Assembly: GCF_023667495.1 (NCBI RefSeq)
Contig: NZ_JAMOZL010000003.1
Span: 372,001-436,000, forward strand
From: Dyadobacter sp. MSC1_007
GTDB taxonomy: Bacteria; Bacteroidota; Bacteroidia; Cytophagales; Spirosomataceae
Direction of reading: 5' to 3'
Length of the DNA: 64,000 nucleotides
The notes beneath the pieces were generated by a model. That model saw only the letters and a program-made list of their open reading frames with translations. It was not told where the DNA came from and did no database searches. Positions within the stretch are counted from its first letter, which is position 1; each line of letters starts with the position of its first letter. Made by a program: the position numbers and the translations under genes. Positions 8,612 to 20,206 of this stretch are shown here, piece after piece.

Positions 8612-11600
8612 TTGTCATCAACGATTTACTCATTTCTTTTTAAGGCATTAAGCATTTCGGCAGGAGCGGCCCTACTCGCTAACGTTTCTGTTGACCGGGG
8701 AAACCCGTACTCAGAGCAAGCCGAAGAATGGGCGATTATTGCCGACACGCTGGGGGAGGACACTACCAAAAAGAACATCGACAGGTCGGGCAGCCAGCTC
8801 GTCATGCGATGGAAGGACTATTACTCCAACCGTATTTCCGAACCACGTCCACGATCGCCTTTTTATCTCCGCGACCCGTCGAATATCTCTACAACCATTA
8901 CGCTCGATAGCGCGGGGAAAGTAGCAGTCTCGGAAAAAATCCAGACGCCGGGAGGCAACCTGAATTACCGGGCTCCGGAGCGGATGGATCTTGATACTTA
9001 CAACAAGATCCAGGAAGACCGCGCATTCAAAAGCCTCCTGCGCGAATATGCAGGCAGGCAGGATGGTAACAGTGCCATGGGCGCACGCGGTCTGCTGCCT
9101 AAGCTGGATTTGCCACCAGGATTGTCCAAATTGCTGGGTGATGATTTTATCAATTTTAAACCAACCGGCTTTGTTTCGCTCGATCTGGGCCTCATGCACC
9201 AGTTTCTCGACAACCCGGCCATTCCAATCCGGCAGCGTAAGAACACGCAATTTATCTTCAACGAGCAGATCAACATCAATTTTGACGCGAAACTGGGAGA
9301 TCAGTTAGGTTTTCAGACAAATTTTGACACGAAAGCTAACTTCAACTTCGAGAATGCGATTAAGCTGAACTATAAAAATCCGGAGGAGAGCTTCATTCGG
9401 AAGATCGAGGCCGGTAATATCAACTGGGCGATTAATAGTCAATTGATACCGGGCGTGCAGAATTTGTTTGGTTTGAAAACCGATTTCCAGTTTGGCCGGT
9501 TGAGCGCCACATTTGTAGCGTCCCAGCAAAAATCCAGTAAGGAACGGATCACGCTGAGAGGCGGGGCGCAAAGCCGGGATTTTGAACTGCGTGCAGATAC
9601 TTACGACGAGAACCGCAACTTTTTCCTTTCACAATATTTCCGGAACATTTACGAGAGTTCCCTTCAAAATACACCCACCATCACATCCGGCGTAACGGTA
9701 ACCAGGATAGAAGTATACGTTACGAACCGGACCACCACTACAGAATCGCTCAGAAACGTGGTAGGTTTTTCGGATCTCGGCGAACCGGCACCTTACAAAT
9801 CGGGGAATCCTAGTTTGCAACCCATCCGGTCTACTTCCCCAGCTGATAATGCAGCGAACGGTTTGTATAAGACATTGAACGACAACGGGGCATTCAGGCA
9901 GGTCGATAATGCGAACAGCGCGATAACAGGCCTGGGACTGGAACGGACCATTGACTACGAATTGCTACGTGGCGCGAAACGCCTCATCGCTGATAGGGAT
10001 TATACTTTTCATCCTCAGCTCGGTTACATTTCGTTGACTAATGCATTAAGAAACGACGAAGTGCTCGCCGTTTCCTATGAATATACTTTAAATGGCCGCG
10101 CATTCAAGGTGGGGGAACTTACCGAGGACTACCAGGCCAGAAAAGACAATGAGGTTATCGCATTGAAATTGTTGAAATCATCGACCATCCGGAACAATAC
10201 CAAGTTACCGATGTGGGACCTGATGATGAAGAACGTCTATTCGCTGGGAACCAGCCAGATCGACAAGCAGGGATTCCAATTGAGGGTAATCTATAAAGAC
10301 GACCAGACGGGTATCGATAACCCGAACTTGCAGGAAAGTAGCATTGCCAATGTGCCGCTCATTCGCCTGTCCGGTCTCGACCGCCTTAACCCCGTCAACG
10401 ACCTCCAACCTGACGGTAATTTCGACTTTGTAGAAGGCATTACGATGGACAGCAAGACGGGCCGGATCATATTTCCAGTTCTTGAACCATTCGGTAGCAA
10501 CCTTTCCAAAAAATTTGGATCTGGGGAAGATCAGTATAGGAACAAATATGTGTTCAACGAGCTGTACCGGACCACGATGATCGATGCGCAGCAGGTTTCG
10601 GAGCGCAATAAGTTCTTCATCAAAGGTGCCTATCAGTCGAGTGGGGGAGCAGAAGTGCAACTGCCATTTGGCGTTTTGGAAACTTCAGTGACGGTGACTT
10701 CGGGCGGTGTGCCTCTTGCTCCGGGCTCAGATTATATCGTCGAAGCGCAGATCGGCAGGGTGCGGATTTTGAATAGCAGCGTCCTTAACTCGGGTAGGGA
10801 GATCGTTATTGAATACGAAAGGCCGGATATGTTCCAGAACCAGACGCGCTCTTTGCTGGGAACACGTTTGGATTATGTGGTGAACCGCGATATGAGCCTT
10901 GGTTTCACTGCCATGAAATATAAGGAGCGGACTGCGGGCTTCCTGTCGAGGGTGTCGATCGGTAATGAGCCGGTGAATAATACAATGCTTGGTTTCGATA
11001 TTAACCTTCGCAAAGACGTTCCATTCCTTACCAAATGGCTCGATGCATTGCCCTTGCTGCAAACGAAGGAAATGTCGAGCATTCAGTTTAAAGGAGAAGT
11101 TGCCAAACTTTTTCCCGGCGTAACCAAGGATGTGAACAACCGTTCGTTGGTCGACGATTTTGAGGCTGCCCGTACGGTTTACGACCTTTCCCGTCAGCCT
11201 CAGAAATGGCGGCTTGCGTCGGTCCCGACCAAGTTCAGGCAAGGATTTGACGGCAAAAACCTGAATTATGCCTACAAAAGGGCCAAGATTTCGGCATACA
11301 CGGTTGATAACATTTTTGGAGGAGCACAAGGCCTTGGCGGGGGCTACCAGCCACCAACAAATATCAACGACGAAGACCGTAAGAACTATTATGAAAGGTT
11401 ATATCTTCCTAATGAAATATTTCCCAAACGGGCGATTGCAGGGCTTGTAACCTATCCGCAGCAGGTATTGGATATTGCTTATTTTCCAACCGAGCGGGGA
11501 ATGTATAACTACAATACAGACCTGACCCCGGATGGCCGTTTGAAGATTCCTAAGGCTAATTTCGGGGCGATTAGCAGGGCGATTACTTCGGATAACGATT

Positions 11601-14600
11601 TTGATAATGCCAATATCGAAAGCATCGAATTCTGGATGCTGGATCCATTTATTAATAACGAGAATGGAAAGGTGAGGGATGGCTCCGGTAAAGAAAATGA
11701 GGTGCCCAATACTACCGGCGGAAAACTGGTGTTTAACCTCGGTGATATTTCGGAGGATGTAGTTCCAGACGAGCGTTATAACTTTGAAAACGGCCTTCCG
11801 CTCGTGCCCAAGCAGGTTGGTGTAAATGTGGATTCCACGGCCTGGGGTTATGCTACGAAGTCGCAATATCTGATTAATGCATTCAGCAACGAATCAGGTG
11901 CACGCCAGAAGCAGGATGTTGGTTTGGACGGGTTGACAAACGACGAGGAACGCACTTTTTTTAAGCAGTTTATTGATCGGCTGCCAGCAAACCTTACTCC
12001 GGCAGCACGCCAAAAAATACTTTCTGATCCATCGGGTGATGACTTCAAGTTCTTCCTGGGAAATGATCTGGATAGTGCCGATTTGAAAATTTTAGAGCGC
12101 TATAAGAACTACATCGGGATGGAAAATAACTCACCCGAAAGTCAGGGAAGGTCGGTTGATGTGACACCGGCATCCACCAACGTTCCCGATGGCGAGGACT
12201 TGAACGTCGATAATACGATCAACGATAACGAGTCGTATTACGAATATGAAATCGATCTGAAACCGGGGCAACTCGCGGTAGGCAAGGGTTACATTGTCGA
12301 TAAAACAGTCAACACAGCAGACGGTCAGAGCTGGTATCTTTTCCGTGTTCCGATCAAAGAGTTTTCAGGAGTTGTGGGCGGTATGAACGGCTTCAAGTCG
12401 ATCCGTTTCATGCGGATGTACCTGACCGATTTTCAGCAGCCTGTTGTGTTGCGTTTTGCGCAATTGCAAATGGTGGGCCAGCAATATCGTAAATACACTT
12501 ATAATCTTGATGCACCGGGATTGCAGGAAGTTCCCGAGCCATACGATGCGAAATTCACAGTCGGAACGGTCAGTGTAGAGGAAAATAGCCAGGCCAACAA
12601 CAGTGCAAACAAATACGTGTACGACATTCCTCCGGGCTGGATACGCGATCAGGATAACACCCAAAGACCGCCATTGTTGCTGAATGAGCAATCTATGAGC
12701 CTTTGCGTTACTGACCTCAGAGACGGCGATTCGCGCGCTGTTTTCAAAAACGTGAACCTCGACCTGCTTTTCCGCAAACGCCTGCGTATGTACGTACACA
12801 TGCAGAACGAGCAAAGCGAAGATAACATGGTGGGTACATTCATGCGCATTGGTACCGACCTTACCCAAAATTATTATGAGATCGATTTGTCGGCCCTGAA
12901 GGCTACCCGGCCTAATGTAAGCGGGAAGACCGAAATCTGGCCGGAAAGTAATGAGATCAACATCGTACTTGCGGATCTGATTGAAGCCAAAGCGCAACGA
13001 AACAGGCAGCTCGACAAAAATTTGAGTGTCCCTTACACGATTACAACAGCTGACGGACGATATAAACTGACTGTTGTCGGTAACCCTGACCTGAGCGCTG
13101 TTCGGGTGATGATGATTGGTATGCGCAACCCGAAATCAGCGGACGAACGTTCGAAATCGTTCTGTCTTTGGGTTGATGAAATGCATGTCGAGGGCTTCGA
13201 TGACACAGGTGGTATCGCTGCTATCGCCCAATTGAATGCTAAACTGGCCGATTTTGCTACCGTAACTGCATCGGGACGTATTGAAACATTCGGGTTTGGC
13301 AGTGTGCAACAGCGCATCGGCGAGCGTTCGCGTAACTTCACGAGCGAATATGGCCTATCGTCTAATATTGCATTGGATAAGTTGCTTCCTGCGAGCTGGG
13401 GTTTTCAGATCCCGCTGTTTGTAAGTTACGATCGGCGCAATGTGAAGCCGCATTTTAATCCGCTCGATCCGGACACGCCATTGAGTACATCGCTCGATAA
13501 TCTGCTGACCGACGAACAACGCGATGGCTACCGGCGGTTGGTCGAGGAAAATGCCGTAAAGCGGGGTTTCAACTTCTCCAATGTGCGGAAAGTGAAGACG
13601 AAGCCCGGTGCGAAGAACCATTTTTACGATTTTGAGAACCTCTCGTTCACGTATGCATTCAGCGACGATAAGCGAAGGAATGTGCTTACACAGGAATATA
13701 ACCAGCGGATGTACAAAGCCGGTATTTCGTACGTGTACAGCAGTCAGCCGAAGGCGTTTGAGCCTTTCAAAAACTGGAAAGCAACGAGCCGTTGGGCGGA
13801 ATTTGTAAAAGAGTTTAATGTGACGCTGCTGCCGAATATGGTTTCGCTCAGGACCGATGTGGACCGCCGGTTCCTGAAAACCCAGCTTCGTAATGCCGAC
13901 CTGACGACCGACGGTATGCAACCGCTTTATGAAAAGTATTTCTGGTTTAACCGTTACTACGATTTCGGCTGGAACCTGACGCGCAATATGACCCTTACTT
14001 ACAGCGCATCGGCCAATTCGATCGTTGATGAACCACAGGGTGATATTAATACCGGAGAGAAAAAAGATTCACTTTGGAGTAACTTCAAAAAGCTTGGCCG
14101 GATCAAGAATTTTGACCAAAAAATAGACCTTACCTATCGTTTGCCATTGGACAAAATACCGCTTACCGACTGGATGAGCGCGGATTACAAGCATTCGGTA
14201 GCATATCAGTATCAGGCAAATGCATTGGGCCTGAAAGACACGACTGGGCTCCCATTCGGCGATATTATCAGGAACAGCCGTGAACGTGGCATTACCGGTA
14301 AGGTCGATTTCGTGCTGCTTTATAACAAGCTACGCTATCTGAAATTCGCGAATACTCCTTCCACGGCGCGTAAAAACTTTGCAAGAAGTCCGGGTGACAT
14401 CGAGGATATTGACATGCGCACGACGGATATTGTCAAAAGTATTACCCGGGCACTTATGACGGTCCGGGGTATCAATGTCAGCTATTCGGTTTTGGAAACG
14501 ACGGCATTGCCAGGCTACCTCCGTGCTCCGAAATATTTTGGACTCGATAATGCGAATGCCCCGGGCTTGCCATTTGTGCTGGGTCAGCAGGACAGGAATT

Positions 14601-15784
14601 TCCAGATTAAGGCCGCGGAAAAAGGGTGGATCACCAAGAGCGAGCAACAGAACATGCCGTTCCAGCAAACCATCGCCAAGAACTTTTCAGCCAATACCAC
14701 CCTGGAACCATTCAAGGATTTCAGGCTGATTATTGAAGCGCGTTTGACCAGACAGGACGCTTATCAGGAGTTTTATCGCCCTGATTCTTCGGGCGGCTTC
14801 GTTTCACAAAGCCCGCTGCGGAACGGGCAGTTCAGTATGTCGTTTATGTCATTCCGTACGGCATTCGCCAAAATGCGGCGCGATAATTCCTCGCCCGTTT
14901 TCGATAAATTCAGGGCTTACCGGACGATTATCAGAGATAGGCTGAATGCAGAAAACCAAAGCGGAGGAGAATATAATGAGACTTCCCAGGACGTGCTGAT
15001 ATCATCGTTCTTCGCTGCTTATACCGGCAAGGATCCGAATACAGTGCGTACCAATCCATTCTTGAAATTCCCGATGCCGAACTGGGACCTTAGTTACAAC
15101 GGCTTGTCGCAGATACCGGCATTCAAACGGTTATTCAGCTCGTTTACATTGCGGCATAAATACATGTCGAATTACAGCGTAGGTAACTTCACTTCTTCGC
15201 TGGATTACGAGGCGCTTTATGTGAACCTCGCTGTTACCGGTTACCCGCTTTCATCAAGACTGAATGACCTGGGGCAGTATATTCCGGTATTTGCCATGAG
15301 CACGATCACATTGTCGGAGAAATTCCAGCCTTTGGTAGGAGTCGAGATGAGAACACAAAGCAGGATCACGGCGCGCCTGGAATATAACCGCGACCGTACG
15401 ATCGCGCTTAACTTGTCTAACTCACAGGTGGCGGAGCTGTTCAACCAGGACATTACGGTTAATATCGGCTTTACAAAAAATAATGTGCCGTTGCCATTCA
15501 AGATCAATGGGGTTAAGAAGAAACTTAAGAATGACATGACCATGCAGCTGGCAATGACATTCCGCGATACACGCTCGATCCAGCGGAAATTCGACGGAGA
15601 AAATATTCCTATTGCAGGTAATATCAACTTCCAGCTCAGGCCGACGGTCAACTATATGGTGAATAACCGCCTGAGCATTCAGTTCTATTTCGACCGTACA
15701 TTTAATGACCCGCTGGTTTCCAACTCGTTTTACAGAGCCAATACTTCCGGCGGAGTGCAGCTGAAGTTCAATTTGGCTGAATAA
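8612..15784 (+). CDS. sprA: SprA, type IX secretion outer-membrane translocon / gliding motility protein
   Basis: 2390 residues, very close to the length of Flavobacterium johnsoniae SprA. In that species SprA is the giant beta-barrel through which type IX substrates leave the cell, and it is needed for gliding. Family features seen include the N-terminal GMQ-like segment [31 protein letters not shown] (about residues 183-212), repeated long barrel strands, [14 protein letters not shown], and the C-terminal [28 protein letters not shown]. The start is TTG: a TAA is in frame 33 bp upstream with no ATG between. The N-terminal hydrophobic stretch [18 protein letters not shown] is a plausible export signal. 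The 1390-residue protein at 58764 carries a C-terminal tail of the kind this pore exports. Confidence 0.95.
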   Translation: MSSTIYSFLFKALSISAGAALLANVSVDRGNPYSEQAEEWAIIADTLGEDTTKKNIDRSGSQLVMRWKDYYSNRISEPRPRSPFYLRDPSNISTTITLDSAGKVAVSEKIQTPGGNLNYRAPERMDLDTYNKIQEDRAFKSLLREYAGRQDGNSAMGARGLLPKLDLPPGLSKLLGDDFINFKPTGFVSLDLGLMHQFLDNPAIPIRQRKNTQFIFNEQININFDAKLGDQLGFQTNFDTKANFNFENAIKLNYKNPEESFIRKIEAGNINWAINSQLIPGVQNLFGLKTDFQFGRLSATFVASQQKSSKERITLRGGAQSRDFELRADTYDENRNFFLSQYFRNIYESSLQNTPTITSGVTVTRIEVYVTNRTTTTESLRNVVGFSDLGEPAPYKSGNPSLQPIRSTSPADNAANGLYKTLNDNGAFRQVDNANSAITGLGLERTIDYELLRGAKRLIADRDYTFHPQLGYISLTNALRNDEVLAVSYEYTLNGRAFKVGELTEDYQARKDNEVIALKLLKSSTIRNNTKLPMWDLMMKNVYSLGTSQIDKQGFQLRVIYKDDQTGIDNPNLQESSIANVPLIRLSGLDRLNPVNDLQPDGNFDFVEGITMDSKTGRIIFPVLEPFGSNLSKKFGSGEDQYRNKYVFNELYRTTMIDAQQVSERNKFFIKGAYQSSGGAEVQLPFGVLETSVTVTSGGVPLAPGSDYIVEAQIGRVRILNSSVLNSGREIVIEYERPDMFQNQTRSLLGTRLDYVVNRDMSLGFTAMKYKERTAGFLSRVSIGNEPVNNTMLGFDINLRKDVPFLTKWLDALPLLQTKEMSSIQFKGEVAKLFPGVTKDVNNRSLVDDFEAARTVYDLSRQPQKWRLASVPTKFRQGFDGKNLNYAYKRAKISAYTVDNIFGGAQGLGGGYQPPTNINDEDRKNYYERLYLPNEIFPKRAIAGLVTYPQQVLDIAYFPTERGMYNYNTDLTPDGRLKIPKANFGAISRAITSDNDFDNANIESIEFWMLDPFINNENGKVRDGSGKENEVPNTTGGKLVFNLGDISEDVVPDERYNFENGLPLVPKQVGVNVDSTAWGYATKSQYLINAFSNESGARQKQDVGLDGLTNDEERTFFKQFIDRLPANLTPAARQKILSDPSGDDFKFFLGNDLDSADLKILERYKNYIGMENNSPESQGRSVDVTPASTNVPDGEDLNVDNTINDNESYYEYEIDLKPGQLAVGKGYIVDKTVNTADGQSWYLFRVPIKEFSGVVGGMNGFKSIRFMRMYLTDFQQPVVLRFAQLQMVGQQYRKYTYNLDAPGLQEVPEPYDAKFTVGTVSVEENSQANNSANKYVYDIPPGWIRDQDNTQRPPLLLNEQSMSLCVTDLRDGDSRAVFKNVNLDLLFRKRLRMYVHMQNEQSEDNMVGTFMRIGTDLTQNYYEIDLSALKATRPNVSGKTEIWPESNEINIVLADLIEAKAQRNRQLDKNLSVPYTITTADGRYKLTVVGNPDLSAVRVMMIGMRNPKSADERSKSFCLWVDEMHVEGFDDTGGIAAIAQLNAKLADFATVTASGRIETFGFGSVQQRIGERSRNFTSEYGLSSNIALDKLLPASWGFQIPLFVSYDRRNVKPHFNPLDPDTPLSTSLDNLLTDEQRDGYRRLVEENAVKRGFNFSNVRKVKTKPGAKNHFYDFENLSFTYAFSDDKRRNVLTQEYNQRMYKAGISYVYSSQPKAFEPFKNWKATSRWAEFVKEFNVTLLPNMVSLRTDVDRRFLKTQLRNADLTTDGMQPLYEKYFWFNRYYDFGWNLTRNMTLTYSASANSIVDEPQGDINTGEKKDSLWSNFKKLGRIKNFDQKIDLTYRLPLDKIPLTDWMSADYKHSVAYQYQANALGLKDTTGLPFGDIIRNSRERGITGKVDFVLLYNKLRYLKFANTPSTARKNFARSPGDIEDIDMRTTDIVKSITRALMTVRGINVSYSVLETTALPGYLRAPKYFGLDNANAPGLPFVLGQQDRNFQIKAAEKGWITKSEQQNMPFQQTIAKNFSANTTLEPFKDFRLIIEARLTRQDAYQEFYRPDSSGGFVSQSPLRNGQFSMSFMSFRTAFAKMRRDNSSPVFDKFRAYRTIIRDRLNAENQSGGEYNETSQDVLISSFFAAYTGKDPNTVRTNPFLKFPMPNWDLSYNGLSQIPAFKRLFSSFTLRHKYMSNYSVGNFTSSLDYEALYVNLAVTGYPLSSRLNDLGQYIPVFAMSTITLSEKFQPLVGVEMRTQSRITARLEYNRDRTIALNLSNSQVAELFNQDITVNIGFTKNNVPLPFKINGVKKKLKNDMTMQLAMTFRDTRSIQRKFDGENIPIAGNINFQLRPTVNYMVNNRLSIQFYFDRTFNDPLVSNSFYRANTSGGVQLKFNLAE

Positions 15785-15860
15785 CATTTTGATTTGGAAA
15801 ATACAGTCTACATCCTGTAATTTGCGGTTCAAAGATGTTCACTACTTACCTGATTTTATC

Positions 15861-16241
15861 ATGAATTTTCCATCAGAACTTAAATACACAGAAGATCACG
15901 AATGGATTCGTATTGAAGGAGATACGGCAATCATCGGCATTACTGATCATGCGCAGAATGAATTAGGTGATATTGTGTATGTGGACATTAACACGGTGGG
16001 TGATGCACTTGACAAAGGAGAAGTCTTCGGATCTGTGGAAGCGGTAAAGACGGTGTCAGATCTTTTCATCCCTCTCCCGGGTACGGTACTCGAAGTGAAC
16101 GAAGAGCTTGATGCTGAACCTGAACTGGTCAATACAGATCCTTACGGACGTGGATGGATGGTTAAAATAAGTTTGGCTAACCCCGGCGACGAAGATGGTT
16201 TGCTGTCAGCAGAAGACTACCAGAAATTTATAGGTGCCTGA
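15861..16241 (+). CDS. gcvH: Glycine cleavage system H protein
   Basis: 126 residues. The lipoylated shuttle of the glycine cleavage complex. The ATG at 15861 is preferred over an upstream in-frame start at 15789, because [20 protein letters not shown] matches the family N-terminus. The lipoyl lysine is K63 in [11 protein letters not shown], and the C-terminal [13 protein letters not shown] motif is present. It follows sprA by 76 bp and ends at a clear terminator, so it closes the ruvA-sprA-gcvH run. Confidence 0.97.
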   Translation: MNFPSELKYTEDHEWIRIEGDTAIIGITDHAQNELGDIVYVDINTVGDALDKGEVFGSVEAVKTVSDLFIPLPGTVLEVNEELDAEPELVNTDPYGRGWMVKISLANPGDEDGLLSAEDYQKFIGA

Positions 16242-16251
16242 TATTAGGTTG

Positions 16252-16276
16252 AAGCTCCATTCGGAGCTTTTTTTTT
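16252..16276 (+). terminator. Rho-independent terminator of gcvH
   Basis: AAGCTCC-ATTC-GGAGCTT hairpin running straight into a tract of nine T, 10 bp after the gcvH stop. Confidence 0.93.
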
Positions 16277-16326
16277 GAAACCGGTTTGAGTTTGGGCATT
16301 TTCCGGTGTTTAGTTTAAAGAATAAT

Positions 16327-17607
16327 ATGAAATTGTTAATTCGCTCGGTTCGGGTAATAGATAAAAAATCAGCCTTCAACGGTCAGGTGAAAGATATTCT
16401 GATCGCAGGAGGAAAAATTGAAAAGATTGGAGACGGCCTCGAAGCCGATGGCGCTGAGGTGGTAGAGGCAGGAGGGCTTAGTGTCTCCGCAGGATGGCTG
16501 GATATGCGCGTCCAATCGCGTGACCCGGGTTTTGAGCATAAGGAAGATTTGAAATCGGTGCGGGAGGCGGCAGCCCGCGGCGGGTTTACAGAAATAGTAT
16601 TGCTGCCGAATACACAGCCGGTTGTCGACAGCAAAGACACGCTGAACTACATCAGGCATTCGGGTACGGGCGGGCTGGTTACACTCCGTCCTGCCGCTGC
16701 GGTAACCCGCAAAACGGAAGGTGTGGATTTCACCGAAATGATGGACCTGCACGAAGCCGGTGCCGTTGCATTTACCGACGGTGAGCATCCCGTCCAGAAT
16801 GCAGACCTGCTTCTGAAAACCATATTATACCTGCGGCCTCTCAATGCATTGCTCATGAACAGGCCAGAAGACCGGCAGCTGACACTTTACGGGCAAATGC
16901 ACGAAGGCGTCACAAGCACGCTGATAGGTATGAAGGGAATGCCTTCATTGGCGGAAGAAATGATGCTGATCCGCGATCTGAAACTGCTGGAATACGCATT
17001 GGAACAAAATACTTACGACACCGCCGCTCCCGTTCTGCACATTTCGCTGGTGTCGACTACCCAGGCGGTAGCGCTCATCCGTGAAGCGAAAGCGAAAGGT
17101 TTGCCCGTTTCATGCGATGTAGCAGCACACCAGCTCGCATTTGAGGACAAAGACCTTTTGGGTTTTGATACTAACCTGAAAGTAAACCCGCCGTTCCGTT
17201 CGGCAGCAGAGCTGGAGGCGATTCGCCGAGGTCTGGCAGATGGCACCATCGACGCAATTGTCTCTGACCATAACCCGCAGGATGAGGAAAGCAAAAACCT
17301 GGAATTCGATCATGCAGATTTTGGCATAACTGGATTGGAAACTGCATTCTCGCTGGTATTAATGCATAGTAACCTCAACGTGGAAGACATTGTAGAAAAG
17401 CTCACAGCGGCACCGCGACGGATATTAAGGCTTCCGGAAGTGGCCCTGGAAGAGGGCGCCGAAGCGAACCTTACGTTCTTCGAACCGGACGCTGAATGGG
17501 TTTTCAATAAGAGTTATTCCAAATCAAAAAATACACCATTTCTGGGACAGACGCTGAAAGGTAAGGTAAGAGGGGTGATCAACAACGGCAAACAGGCGTG
17601 GTACTAA
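16327..17607 (+). CDS. Dihydroorotase-family protein lacking metal-ligand residues (probable pseudoenzyme)
   Basis: 426 residues from the ATG at 16327; an upstream in-frame ATG at 16306 adds seven residues unlike the family. The whole protein follows the dihydroorotase/allantoinase fold, with PNTQPVVDS, GMPSLAEE, KVNPPFRS, GLADGTIDAIVSDH and GITGLETA. However, the metal-binding DxHxHxRxPG motif reads DMRVQSRDPG (residues 59-68), so both histidines are lost (R61, Q63). The normal HIxHVST is HISLVST, and DHAPH is DHNPQ. H268 (DVAAHQL) and D314 remain. It is therefore unlikely to hydrolyse dihydroorotate itself. Non-catalytic dihydroorotase homologues that support aspartate transcarbamoylase are known in other bacteria; that role here is inference. 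Its stop overlaps the next start (TAATG). Confidence 0.85.
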   Translation: MKLLIRSVRVIDKKSAFNGQVKDILIAGGKIEKIGDGLEADGAEVVEAGGLSVSAGWLDMRVQSRDPGFEHKEDLKSVREAAARGGFTEIVLLPNTQPVVDSKDTLNYIRHSGTGGLVTLRPAAAVTRKTEGVDFTEMMDLHEAGAVAFTDGEHPVQNADLLLKTILYLRPLNALLMNRPEDRQLTLYGQMHEGVTSTLIGMKGMPSLAEEMMLIRDLKLLEYALEQNTYDTAAPVLHISLVSTTQAVALIREAKAKGLPVSCDVAAHQLAFEDKDLLGFDTNLKVNPPFRSAAELEAIRRGLADGTIDAIVSDHNPQDEESKNLEFDHADFGITGLETAFSLVLMHSNLNVEDIVEKLTAAPRRILRLPEVALEEGAEANLTFFEPDAEWVFNKSYSKSKNTPFLGQTLKGKVRGVINNGKQAWY

Positions 17608-18167
17608 TGAAATCGATTATTGCATATTTTGACAAGCCAATTTTAAAACTTTCCCTGTTGTTCGGCCTCGCTACCGGGATATTGGTCTTCCTATTTTTTC
17701 TGGGGCTTTACGCGATGGACATTGTGCCGCTGGGCAATAACAAGGTAATGGACTTTGGAATACACATTATTCTGATCGCCGGAGCCTGCTGGTATTACCG
17801 AAAGAAAGTAGGGAATGGTTTTTTACATCTTTGGGAAGCATTAACCATCGGTTACGTTGTGAATACGATCGGGGCGCTCATCGCGGGTTGGCTGATTTAC
17901 ATCTTCGTAACCTTCATTGATCCATCCGTTTTTACAGCATACCTGGCCGAAATGAAGGCGCTGATGCTGGAAGGGAAAGGCGAGTTAGTGAAAAATATTG
18001 GCGAAGCGGAATTCTTGAAAATGTATAACGGCGTTGGCGAAATGGACACGTCGGAACTCATTATGGACGAAGTAGGCAAAAAGACAGTTATGGCGATCAT
18101 CCCTATTCTGGTGATCTCCCTTATATTCAGAAAGCAGGATTACAGCGTATTTCAGAATAAACCTTAA
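17607..18167 (+). CDS. DUF4199 membrane protein
   Basis: 186 residues from the ATG at 17607, which overlaps the preceding stop codon by one base, so translation is probably coupled. Four hydrophobic segments (about residues 12-38, 48-60, 76-104 and 153-171) flank a polar loop, the DUF4199 layout common in Bacteroidota. Function is unknown. A second DUF4199 gene follows after 4 bp. Confidence 0.82.
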   Translation: MKSIIAYFDKPILKLSLLFGLATGILVFLFFLGLYAMDIVPLGNNKVMDFGIHIILIAGACWYYRKKVGNGFLHLWEALTIGYVVNTIGALIAGWLIYIFVTFIDPSVFTAYLAEMKALMLEGKGELVKNIGEAEFLKMYNGVGEMDTSELIMDEVGKKTVMAIIPILVISLIFRKQDYSVFQNKP

Positions 18168-18171
18168 ACTA

Positions 18172-18687
18172 ATGGAAGAAAAAACATCTACTGCACGGGT
18201 GGCATTGAAGTACGGAGTCCTAGGTTCCGTGGTGATCATGGTCTATTCTACAATTCTCAACGTTTCGGGGCTCGCTCAAAACAAAGTATTATCGTCCCTT
18301 TCCTTCCTTCTCATGCTCGTAGCGATAGTGCTCGCGATGAAGGATTTTAAGGAAAAGAACAGCGGGTTTATGACCTACGGGGAAGGATTGGGACTGGGTT
18401 CGCTTACTTCTGCGGTCATGGGTTTGCTCACTTCTGCTTTCACGATGTTTTATATCCAATTTATAGACAACACCCTGCTTGCCCAGGGACTGGACCAAGT
18501 GCGGGAAGATATGGAGAAGCGAGGTATGGACGATTCCCAGATCGAACAAGCGATGGAACTATCCCAGAAGTTCATGTCGCCCGGCGTGGTTTTCGTGATG
18601 GGAGTATTTGGCTATATAGTGATGGGTTTCATAGTCTCGCTGATCATCGCGGCCATTATTCGCAAGGAAAAGCCTGTTTTTGAATAA
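18172..18687 (+). CDS. DUF4199 membrane protein, second copy
   Basis: 171 residues. N-terminal membrane segments (VALKYGVLGSVVIMVYSTIL and LSFLLMLVAIVLAMKDF) are followed by the family-typical FMTYGEGLGLGSLTSAVMGLL, a polar stretch with MEKRGMDDSQIEQAMEL, and a last membrane helix. This is the canonical DUF4199 form; the previous gene is a divergent paralogue. The dihydroorotase-like gene, both DUF4199 genes and gldF are tightly packed on one strand and probably form an operon. Confidence 0.88.
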   Translation: MEEKTSTARVALKYGVLGSVVIMVYSTILNVSGLAQNKVLSSLSFLLMLVAIVLAMKDFKEKNSGFMTYGEGLGLGSLTSAVMGLLTSAFTMFYIQFIDNTLLAQGLDQVREDMEKRGMDDSQIEQAMELSQKFMSPGVVFVMGVFGYIVMGFIVSLIIAAIIRKEKPVFE

Positions 18688-18722
18688 TACGTTCCTGAAA
18701 GTTTAGTAAAAATCCCAGCATT

Positions 18723-19451
18723 GTGTTCGCAATCTTTCGCAAAGAGATAGCCAGTTTTTTTAATTCCCTGATCGCTTATATCGTGATGGCGGTCTTTCTG
18801 ACGGCCATTGGGTTGATTGTCTGGGTTTTTCCGGATTCCAATGTCCTCGATTATGGCTACGCCGATCTGGGCTCCTTCTTTGGTCTTGCACCTTATGTGC
18901 TTTTGTTCCTCATACCGGCTATCACAATGCGTTCAATCGCGGAAGAAGCTCGCAATGGAACGCTCGAACTGCTGCTGACGAAACCAATCCGCAATGCCGA
19001 CCTCGTTCTTGGCAAATTCTTCGCCAACTGGGTGTTGGTGGTGCTTACGTTGCTTCCCACCCTCATTTATTATTACAGCGTCTATAAACTGGGGAACCCC
19101 GAAGGTGACATCGATTCCGCCGCAGTTTTCGGCTCCTACATTGGTCTGGTGCTTTTCAGCGGCGTGTTGGTTTCGATGGGTATCTGGGCATCCTCGCTGA
19201 ACGATAACCAGATCGTCGCATTCATATTGGGCGTATTTCTGGCCTTTATCTGGTATGTCGGCTTTGGCGCTGTTTCCGGGCTATTTGGCGACGGTATGGT
19301 GGCTAATTTGCTTTCCGGGATTGCCCTGGATGCACAGTACCAGTCGCTGGGCAAGGGGCTTATCGATTCCCGCAATATCATTTACCTGTTAAGCCTAATG
19401 GCTTTCTTTATCTTCCTGACACTCTGGCGGGTAGAAAAACTCCGAGGTTGA
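18723..19451 (+). CDS. gldF: Gliding-motility-type ABC transporter permease GldF
   Basis: 242 residues, six predicted membrane segments, start GTG (FAIFRKEIASFFNSLIAYI). The ABC-2 permease signature AITMRSIAEEARNGTLELLLTKPI at residues 66-89 is typical of GldF. In gliding flavobacteria GldF, GldG and the ATPase GldA form an ABC transporter. Here the usual partner gldG is absent: the next gene is a sigma factor 200 bp away. It lies 36 bp after the DUF4199 pair. Confidence 0.85.
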   Translation: MFAIFRKEIASFFNSLIAYIVMAVFLTAIGLIVWVFPDSNVLDYGYADLGSFFGLAPYVLLFLIPAITMRSIAEEARNGTLELLLTKPIRNADLVLGKFFANWVLVVLTLLPTLIYYYSVYKLGNPEGDIDSAAVFGSYIGLVLFSGVLVSMGIWASSLNDNQIVAFILGVFLAFIWYVGFGAVSGLFGDGMVANLLSGIALDAQYQSLGKGLIDSRNIIYLLSLMAFFIFLTLWRVEKLRG

Positions 19452-19660
19452 TCCAATTTTGTGTGGTCGTCGTATATGACTAAAAACACACTAAAATGAT
19501 AACCTCAAACGCACGGTTGAGGGCACCGTTAAAGCCCCCCTTTATCTTAATATCCTTTCCAGACCGAAACGAGGCAATAATTTGCTATGGCTCAGCCCGG
19601 TTGTTGGGAAATTTTACTAGATTGCCTGTAAGTAATATCCAATTTAATATTGAGCGACTC

Positions 19661-20206
19661 TTGGCGACAAGCAAGGTAAAATACTCGGAAGAGGAACTGG
19701 TGCTAGCTCTGAAAAGAAACGAGCGAACCGCCTTTGAATTCCTGTACGACCATTACTCGGGAGCTTTGTTCAATATCATTTCAAAAACGTTGAGGGACGA
19801 GGAGAAGGCCGCAGATGTGTTGCAGGAGTCTTTTCTGAAAATATGGAAGAATATCGCTTCCTATAATCCGGAGAAAGGCCGATTGTTTACATGGATTATG
19901 AATATCGCCCGTAACGGCGCGATAGATGCAGCCAGGGCTGAGGGAAGAAAACCCGCTATGAGTGATATTGAAGAAACAGCCGTCCTGAATGAAAAGGATT
20001 CGTATGAAGATTCGCAGACTGTCAGTTCGGACATGAAGGCTATCATCGATATGCTCAGGCCCGAACGAAAGATCCTGATCGATATGGCCTATTTCCAGGG
20101 CTACACCCATGAGGAGATTTCGGACGAACTAAGCATCCCGCTGGGTACCGTAAAATCGAGGATCCGAACAGCATTACAAGAGTTAAAACAATACTTTGCA
20201 GTATGA
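19661..20206 (+). CDS. ECF-type RNA polymerase sigma factor
   Basis: 181 residues from a TTG at 19661. The frame is open back to an ATG at 19496 (236 residues), but the extra N-terminus is not protein-like and exceeds the family length, so the start is uncertain. Region 2 spans about residues 12-85 (AFEFLYDHYSGALFNI, ADVLQESFLKIWKNI, GRLFTWIMNIARNGAIDAAR). Region 4 is near the end (YFQGYTHEEISDELSIPLGTVKSRI). The last four bases (ATGA) overlap the start of the anti-sigma gene, so the two are translationally coupled. Confidence 0.92.
   Translation: MATSKVKYSEEELVLALKRNERTAFEFLYDHYSGALFNIISKTLRDEEKAADVLQESFLKIWKNIASYNPEKGRLFTWIMNIARNGAIDAARAEGRKPAMSDIEETAVLNEKDSYEDSQTVSSDMKAIIDMLRPERKILIDMAYFQGYTHEEISDELSIPLGTVKSRIRTALQELKQYFAV

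Noticed and set aside
8711..15651. Many open frames antisense or out of frame to sprA
   Set aside because: They have no family features, no spacing consistent with operons, and arise from GC-biased codons of a 7-kb gene.
15789..15860. Longer gcvH form starting at 15789
   Set aside because: The extra 24 residues are unlike GcvH proteins and the ATG at 15861 gives the exact family start.
19496..19660. N-terminal extension of the sigma factor
   Set aside because: The 55 extra residues contain no sigma-like sequence and would exceed the usual length.
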